Position numbers and translations under genes: made by a program. From positions 1 to 12,444 of the forward strand of contig JAJYOQ010000082.1 in NCBI GenBank assembly GCA_021796135.1: a stretch of 12,444 nucleotides of DNA, written 5' to 3'. Source of the DNA: Bacteroidota bacterium. Its GTDB lineage: Bacteria > Bacteroidota > Ignavibacteria > Ignavibacteriales > Ignavibacteriaceae. How positions within the stretch are numbered: position 1 is the stretch's first letter; the number at the start of each line of letters is the position of its first letter. This document shows, piece after piece, positions 7,737 through 12,444 of this stretch. The notes beneath the pieces are model-generated. The model was not told the origin of the DNA and searched no databases. It saw only the letters and a list, made by a program, of their open reading frames with translations.

Positions 7737-8516
7737 ATGCAAAATTCCGGCATCAAGTCTTTGTTCTCATTTCTATTCAAGTCGTTAATTGTGGTTACGA
7801 TAATAATGATTGAGGTTAATGCTCAGTCCGTTGATGAAATAATTGCAAATAATCTCAATGCTAGGGGAGGAATCGAAAAAATTAAAGCAATTAAAACTCA
7901 GCGAATAATCGGTGATATATCTTTTGGTTCAAATCAGAACAATCCTTTTATGGTGGAAATGAAGCAACCGGGAAAAATGAAAGATGAAATAATTATTAAT
8001 GGAAAGAAAATTATTAGAACAATGAACGGTAAGACGGGATGGGTGTTAAACCCTTTAAGCGGCAGCGATACAGCACGCCCAATGACGGCAGATGAACTAA
8101 AAAACACCGCTGGCAGCGCTGATATTGACGGACCTCTGGTAGATTATAAGGCTAAAGGAAATAGAATCGAATTTGCAGGAAAAGAAAAAATTAATGGCAA
8201 GGATGCTTATAAACTTATTGTAACAATGAAGGACGGAGACGTACGATATGATTATATCGATTGCAAGTCCTTTCTTGAGCTAAAATGGGTCGGAAATATT
8301 TTTCAAAATGGCAAGGCTGTGAAAGTTGAAACATATTTCCGCAAATACAAAAAAGTTGACGGGATAATGTATGCATTCCTTTTGGAAACCGACACTCCGG
8401 GCACCACTTCCAAACAGAAAATCGAAATTAAAAAAGTGGAAGTAAATCCCAAACTTGATGATCAATTGTTTGAAAAATCCGGGTTATATTTAGCGGATGA
8501 AAGAGAAACAAAATGA
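7737..8516 (+). CDS. LolA-like outer-membrane lipoprotein-sorting-type protein
   Basis: A 259-residue protein with an N-terminal signal peptide (hydrophobic segment about 10-25, likely cleavage at VNA|QS near residue 29), so it should be periplasmic. The mature start SVDEIIANNLNARGGIEKIKAI (31-52; key residues Gly-Gly-Ile-Glu-Lys-Ile) is the typical opening of LolA-like proteins in Bacteroidota. A curved beta-sheet pattern follows: NPFMVEMKQPGKMKDEI (69-85), TGWVLNPLSG (100-109), INGKDAYKLIVTMKDG (152-167), VKVETYFRKYKKVDGIMYAF (195-214). Such proteins bind lipid acyl chains in a half-barrel cavity. True LolA ferries lipoproteins, but many relatives are single-copy paralogues of unknown cargo, so I do not assign lolA. 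AAAGGAA at 7724-7730, 6 nt before the ATG, supports the start. Confidence 0.8.
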   Translation: MQNSGIKSLFSFLFKSLIVVTIIMIEVNAQSVDEIIANNLNARGGIEKIKAIKTQRIIGDISFGSNQNNPFMVEMKQPGKMKDEIIINGKKIIRTMNGKTGWVLNPLSGSDTARPMTADELKNTAGSADIDGPLVDYKAKGNRIEFAGKEKINGKDAYKLIVTMKDGDVRYDYIDCKSFLELKWVGNIFQNGKAVKVETYFRKYKKVDGIMYAFLLETDTPGTTSKQKIEIKKVEVNPKLDDQLFEKSGLYLADERETK

Positions 8517-8523
8517 TTTTAGA

Positions 8524-8564
8524 AATTAAATAATATTGGGATACTTTTCCTAATTATTTTAATT
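8524..8564 (+). terminator. Imperfect stem-loop just after the LolA-like gene
   Basis: Beginning 8 nt after the stop codon, the arm at 8524-8541 (AATTAAATAATATTGGGA) can fold on the arm at 8548-8564 (TCCTAATTATTTTAATT) around a 6-nt loop. It has one G-U pair, one bulge and two mismatches. There is no T-run after the stem, so as an intrinsic terminator it is weak. It may be a transcript 3'-end structure or a chance AT-rich fold. Confidence 0.25.
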
Positions 8565-8723
8565 GGATGAAGCTTTAACTGGAAATATACAATCAGACTT
8601 ATCTCAAAAAGCTTACTTAATGAAATAAGTAAAAACCAGAACGTGAATTATTATTCATTGTTAAATGATAGAAAATAAAGTGTAATTAATTAGTTTCGTT
8701 CGGCAAATTCGATCACTTTTTAA

Positions 8724-8731
8724 TATATTTA
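8724..8731 (+). promoter_or_regulatory. Weak candidate -7 promoter element ahead of the tkt block
   Basis: TATATTTA matches the TAnnTTTG -7 consensus at all but the last position and lies 35 nt before the transketolase ATG. A TTCG at 8699-8702, 21 nt upstream, resembles the -33 TTTG. The gap of 250 nt from the previous gene makes a promoter somewhere here likely, but this exact site is only a guess in AT-rich sequence. Confidence 0.22.
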
Positions 8732-8766
8732 AATAATACAGAAAAAAAATTTAGACGGAGAATGTA

Positions 8767-10794
8767 ATGGCTGAGTATAATAATACAATTGAACAACTTT
8801 CTATAAATACAATACGATTTCTAGCAATTGACGGTGTGCAGAAAGCTAATTCGGGACATCCGGGAATGCCTATGGGCTGTGCTCCGATTGGTTATATGTT
8901 ATATGCGAAACTAATGAAACACAATCCTGCTAATCCGCATTGGTTAAATCGTGACAGATTTATATTGTCGGCTGGTCACGGCAGTATGCTTCTTTATTCT
9001 CTTCTCCATTTAAGCGGGTATGATCTTCCGCTTGAACAGCTTAAACAGTTCAGGCAGTGGGGCAGCAAAACTCCCGGGCATCCGGAATTCGGACTTACGC
9101 CGGGAGTGGAGACAACAACAGGACCACTCGGGCAAGGGTTTGCAAATGCTGTTGGAATGGCAATAGCGCAAGCGCATCTTGCTGCTTTATTTAATAAGAA
9201 TGATATTAAAATAATTGATCATTATATATACGGAATTTGCAGTGACGGTGAAATGATGGAAGGGATTTCACATGAAGCGGCATCACTTGCTGGTCATCTG
9301 AAACTCGGGAAAATTATTTTCTTTTATGACGATAATAAAATTACAATTGACGGCTCAACTGCATTATCATTTTCCGAAGATATTGAAAAACGTTTCGGAG
9401 CATATAATTGGCATGTCCAAACAATTGAAAATGTAAATGATATTGATTCAATTGATTTAGCAGTCAAAAATGCGCATGAAGAAACAACCAGACCATCATT
9501 AATAATTACTAAAACTCACATCGGGTTCGGTAGTCCGAATAAACATGACACATCCGCTGCGCATGGTTCACCCTTAGGTGCTGAAGAAGTAAAACTTACG
9601 AAAATAAATCTCGGCTGGCCTGAAGAACCGAATTTCTATATCCCGAATGAAGTAGCCGAACATTTTAAAGTTGCTGCCGAAAAGGGAAAACAATTTGAAA
9701 AGGATTGGGACGAATTATTTAAACAGTATGAAACAAAATATCCGGATGATGCAAAGTATTTCAAAAAAATTATGAGCGGAGATTTTGGTGAGGAATGGAA
9801 GTCAAAATTGCCTGTATTTGCCGATGAAGGGAAAAAGATAGCAACAAGAACTTCATCCGGGAAGGTTTTAAATACCATTGCTCCATATCTTACTACTTTA
9901 ATAGGCGGGTCTGCTGATTTGCATCCGTCGACGGATACATTTTTAAAAGAATTCGGCAGTTTTAGCGCCGAAAATTATCTCGGGAGGACACTTCATTACG
10001 GAATACGCGAGCATGCCATGGGTAGTCTATTAAACGGGATGGCATTGTACGGAGGAGTGATTCCTTTTGGTTCAACTTTCCTGATGTTTTGCGATTATAT
10101 GCGCCCGGTGATAAGACTTGCATCAATTTCAAAAATAAAACCGATATATGTATTTACTCATGACAGCATCGGAGTTGGAGAAGATGGACCGACACATCAG
10201 CCAGTTGAACAAGCCGCATCTTTGCGATGTATCCCGTTTGTAATAGTTATACGTCCGGGTGATGCAAATGAGTCAGCTTATGCATGGCGATATGCAATAG
10301 AACATAAAGGAAGCCCGGTAGCTATACTGCTGACTCGGCAAGGAATGCCGGTAATTGATCAAAATAAATATCCGTCTGCTGAAGGACTATTACGCGGAGC
10401 TTATATTTTATCGGATAGTCCGGGCGTACCCGAAGTAATTATAATGGCGTCTGGATCGGAGGTATCTATATCTCTTCAAGCCGGAGAAAAATTAAGAGCA
10501 GAAGGGAAAAGAGTGCGTGTGGTAAGTTTTCCAAGCTGGGAATTATTTGAAATGCAATCAGAAGAATACAAAGAAAGCGTGTTTCCTTCGGCTGTTAAAG
10601 CAAGAGTATCTGTAGAAGCCGGAGTAAAAATGGGCTGGGAAAAATACACAGGCGACAGCGGAGAAAATATAAGCGTAGAAAAATTCGGTTCTTCTGCACC
10701 GGTTGAAATAGTTATGGAGAAATACGGATTCACTGCAAATAATGTTTATGAAACAGCAAAGAGAGTATTGGCAAAAAAAAGAAATGATGTTTAA
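8767..10794 (+). CDS. tkt: Transketolase
   Basis: A cytoplasmic thiamine-diphosphate enzyme that moves two-carbon ketol units between sugar phosphates in the non-oxidative pentose phosphate pathway. At 675 residues it is full length (E. coli TktA is 663). The N-terminal ThDP domain has SGHPGMPMG (29-37), SAGHGSMLLYSLLHLSGY (68-85), TPGHPEFG (102-109), GPLGQGFANAVGMA (119-132) and the cofactor/metal motif SDGEMMEG...YDDNKITIDG (159-196), with Asp160 and Asn190 as likely Mg ligands. The central domain has GSADLHPST (381-389) and YGIREHAMG (411-419), where Glu415 is the expected glutamate that activates ThDP; HDSIGVGEDGPTHQP (465-479) carries active-site histidines. The C-terminal domain is complete (to residue 675). 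GGAG at 8757-8760, 6 nt upstream, fixes the ATG. The next gene starts 21 nt downstream, implying an operon. Confidence 0.97.
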   Translation: MAEYNNTIEQLSINTIRFLAIDGVQKANSGHPGMPMGCAPIGYMLYAKLMKHNPANPHWLNRDRFILSAGHGSMLLYSLLHLSGYDLPLEQLKQFRQWGSKTPGHPEFGLTPGVETTTGPLGQGFANAVGMAIAQAHLAALFNKNDIKIIDHYIYGICSDGEMMEGISHEAASLAGHLKLGKIIFFYDDNKITIDGSTALSFSEDIEKRFGAYNWHVQTIENVNDIDSIDLAVKNAHEETTRPSLIITKTHIGFGSPNKHDTSAAHGSPLGAEEVKLTKINLGWPEEPNFYIPNEVAEHFKVAAEKGKQFEKDWDELFKQYETKYPDDAKYFKKIMSGDFGEEWKSKLPVFADEGKKIATRTSSGKVLNTIAPYLTTLIGGSADLHPSTDTFLKEFGSFSAENYLGRTLHYGIREHAMGSLLNGMALYGGVIPFGSTFLMFCDYMRPVIRLASISKIKPIYVFTHDSIGVGEDGPTHQPVEQAASLRCIPFVIVIRPGDANESAYAWRYAIEHKGSPVAILLTRQGMPVIDQNKYPSAEGLLRGAYILSDSPGVPEVIIMASGSEVSISLQAGEKLRAEGKRVRVVSFPSWELFEMQSEEYKESVFPSAVKARVSVEAGVKMGWEKYTGDSGENISVEKFGSSAPVEIVMEKYGFTANNVYETAKRVLAKKRNDV

Positions 10795-10815
10795 TTAAAT
10801 ATTAGGAGAAAGGAT

Positions 10816-11604
10816 ATGAAAAGATATTTTTGCAGGTTTTCAGCAATAATAATTTTAACCTTACTGTCAGCAGGGATTAGTTTCGGAAGACAGAAAGTAA
10901 ATAATTTAAAAAAGTATCAGATAAAAACTTCAGTAATAAGATACTTAAGCGGAAATGACACTGTCAGCGCATATTTGGCAGAACCCGTTGGCAAGGGAAA
11001 ATTTCCAGCATTAATTCTAGTTCATGAATGGTGGGGATTAACTCAATGGATGAAAGGAAATGCAGATGATTTTGCTAGACACGGAATAACAGCATTAGCA
11101 GTTGATCTATACAGAGGAAAGGTAACCTCCGATTTTAAAGAAGCTGCGCAATTAAGCAGTACACTTCCAAAAGAAAGGGCGATAACCGATCTCAAGTCTG
11201 CTTTTAGATATTTAGATAAAATGAAGTCAGTAGATAATAAGAGAATCGGTTCCATCGGATGGTGTTTCGGAGGAGGATATTCTTTTCAAACTGCATTAAA
11301 TATACCTCAATTAAAGGCATGCGTTGTTTGCTATGGAAGCTTAGATTATTCGGGGCATTTATTAAAAGAGATTCATTGCCCGATACTATGCGTATTCGGA
11401 GACAGCGATAAAGTATTTCCTCCTAATGTTGTAGAGAATTTTGCAAAAGCAGCTAAGAAAAACTTAATAAAGGCAAAAGTAATATTTTATCCTGAAGGGA
11501 AACATGCATTTATGAATTCTTACAACAAAAATAGTTATAATGAAAAAGATGCAAAGAAGGCATGGTCAGATATTTATTCATTTTTGAAAAAAAAATTAAT
11601 ATAG
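10816..11604 (+). CDS. Exported dienelactone hydrolase family protein
   Basis: A 262-residue alpha/beta hydrolase. The N terminus, MKRYFCRFSAIIILTLLSAGISFG, is a likely Sec signal peptide with cleavage near residue 24, so the enzyme is probably periplasmic. The dienelactone hydrolase family triad is visible: nucleophile Cys150 in GSIGWCFGGGYS (145-156), Asp198 in FGDSDKVFPP (194-203) and His230 in YPEGKHAFMN (225-234). Glu71 in VHEWWGLTQWM (69-79) matches the family's nucleophile-orienting glutamate. The family hydrolyses lactones and esters; the true substrate here is unknown, and chloroaromatic degradation genes are absent, so a catabolic dienelactone role is unlikely. AGGAGA at 10804-10809, 6 nt before the ATG, supports the start. 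It lies 21 nt after tkt and 46 nt before malQ, so it is probably co-transcribed with both. Confidence 0.88.
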   Translation: MKRYFCRFSAIIILTLLSAGISFGRQKVNNLKKYQIKTSVIRYLSGNDTVSAYLAEPVGKGKFPALILVHEWWGLTQWMKGNADDFARHGITALAVDLYRGKVTSDFKEAAQLSSTLPKERAITDLKSAFRYLDKMKSVDNKRIGSIGWCFGGGYSFQTALNIPQLKACVVCYGSLDYSGHLLKEIHCPILCVFGDSDKVFPPNVVENFAKAAKKNLIKAKVIFYPEGKHAFMNSYNKNSYNEKDAKKAWSDIYSFLKKKLI

Positions 11605-11650
11605 AAACATCAAGATTCAAATAAGTGAATGGAAAAAACCAGAGGTTAAA

Positions 11651-12444
11651 ATGAGATTTAATCGAGCAGCAGGAATATTATTACATCCCAGTTCATTACC
11701 TGGAAAGTTCGGGATCGGCGATCTAGGCAGCGAAGCTTATAATTTTGTAAATTTTTTAGAAGCTGCCGGACAAAAGCTTTGGCAGGTATTTCCTTTAGGA
11801 CCAACCGGATACGGAGATTCTCCGTACCAATGTTTCTCGGCATTTGCAGGGAACCCGATATTAATAAGTCCTGAAAAGCTTTGTGAAGACGGTTTTCTTG
11901 AAGAGAGAGAAATTGAAAATACACCATATCAAAATCCGCATCAAATCGATTACGGTGATGTAATTAATTATAAAAGATTCTTATTAAAAAAGGCTTTTGA
12001 ATCATTTAAGAAAAATCCAAACGGACTAGAGGTTGAATTTAAGTCATTCTGTGAATCAAATAATGATTGGCTAGATGATTTTTCATTATTTATGGCATCG
12101 AAAGATTATCACGGAGGGCAGGTTTGGACGAGCTGGGATAAAGAGCTGGTCAAACGTGAAGCTAAGGCTATTAAAACTTGGAAAGAAAAATTATCAGATG
12201 ATATTCAGTATCATAAATTCGTACAATTTAATTTTTTTAGGCAATGGGATAAAATAAAAAAATACGCCAACGAAAAAGGAATAAAAATAATAGGCGACAT
12301 GCCAATATTTATAGCGTATGACAGCGCTGATTTATGGGCGAATAAAAATCTTTTTACAGTAGATGAAAACGGAAATCTTATTTCAGTAGCGGGAGTGCCG
12401 CCGGATTATTTCAGTGTCACCGGGCAGTTATGGGGGAATCCGCT
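11651..12444 (+). CDS. malQ: 4-alpha-glucanotransferase (amylomaltase), N-terminal part
   Basis: A GH77 enzyme that transfers alpha-1,4-glucan segments between maltodextrins in glycogen or maltodextrin metabolism in the cytoplasm. The window edge cuts it after 264 codons; the family is usually about 500 residues. Family landmarks are RAAGILLHPSSLPGKFGIGD (5-24), WQVFPLGPTGYGDSPYQCFS (44-63), IIGDMPIFIAYDSADLW (213-229) and AGVPPDYFSVTGQLWGNP (247-264). The catalytic nucleophile and acid/base lie further downstream, outside the window, so activity cannot be judged. AGAGG at 11641-11645, 5 nt before the ATG, fixes the start, and the protein begins at the conserved family N terminus. It appears to be the third gene of a tkt-hydrolase-malQ unit. 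Confidence 0.95.
   Translation, partial: MRFNRAAGILLHPSSLPGKFGIGDLGSEAYNFVNFLEAAGQKLWQVFPLGPTGYGDSPYQCFSAFAGNPILISPEKLCEDGFLEEREIENTPYQNPHQIDYGDVINYKRFLLKKAFESFKKNPNGLEVEFKSFCESNNDWLDDFSLFMASKDYHGGQVWTSWDKELVKREAKAIKTWKEKLSDDIQYHKFVQFNFFRQWDKIKKYANEKGIKIIGDMPIFIAYDSADLWANKNLFTVDENGNLISVAGVPPDYFSVTGQLWGNP

Noticed and set aside
8613..8632. Hairpin TTACTTA / TAAGTAA with a 6-nt loop in the gap before tkt
   Set aside because: Only 7 pairs, two of them... mostly A-T, with no T-run; too weak to call a terminator or regulatory site.
12075..12257. 60-codon plus-strand frame
   Set aside because: It overlaps malQ in another frame; malQ family motifs continue without a break across this stretch.
1..12444. 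Search for CRISPR arrays, tRNA/rRNA genes, insertion sequences, phage genes, toxin-antitoxin or defence systems
   Set aside because: No spaced direct repeats, cloverleaf-like segments, transposase or integrase motifs, or defence-related domains were seen on either strand by reading; a computed repeat and covariance-model scan was not possible.

Overview
The window looks like a chromosomal segment of an AT-rich member of the Bacteroidota/Chlorobi/Ignavibacteria lineage, most likely an Ignavibacteria-type organism. The strongest evidence is the secreted protein at 3281-6511. It ends in a type IX secretion (T9SS) type A sorting domain with the NQNYPNPFNP / KIYDLLGREVATLVNG / GVYFYRIEAG pattern, which I associate with Ignavibacteria and relatives. 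Most starts also have a clear Shine-Dalgarno-like purine run about 6-7 nt upstream, which is less usual in classical Bacteroidia or Flavobacteriia. This taxonomic call is an inference from motifs, not a database result. All supported genes lie on the + strand.

Layout. (1) 2-1578 is a light/stress pair: the C-terminal part of a universal stress protein, then 5 nt later a complete class II DNA photolyase. (2) 1579-1941 is mostly non-coding, with one doubtful 43-codon ORF just upstream of the next gene. (3) 1942-8516 is a run of mostly cell-envelope or exported proteins: a lipoprotein gene interrupted by an in-frame TAA (1942-2529), a small outer-membrane beta-barrel protein (2578-3153), the 1076-residue T9SS-secreted protein (3281-6511), a second small lipoprotein (6597-7064), a cytoplasmic-looking DUF3224 protein (7251-7658), and a LolA-like periplasmic protein (7737-8516). 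(4) 8767-12444 is a carbon-metabolism block: transketolase, an exported dienelactone-hydrolase-family protein 21 nt downstream, and the first half of a 4-alpha-glucanotransferase (malQ) running off the right edge.

Working together. The Usp-photolyase pair suggests co-expression under light or stress. The 1942-8516 genes share export signals, but their spacing (about 50-190 nt) does not force a single operon. Transketolase (pentose phosphate pathway) and MalQ (alpha-glucan remodelling) are both sugar-handling enzymes, and the hydrolase between them is probably co-transcribed. I found no RNA genes, CRISPR arrays, insertion sequences, phage genes, toxin-antitoxin pairs or recognisable defence system. 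The window reads as ordinary chromosome. Its most notable feature is the interrupted lipoprotein gene.
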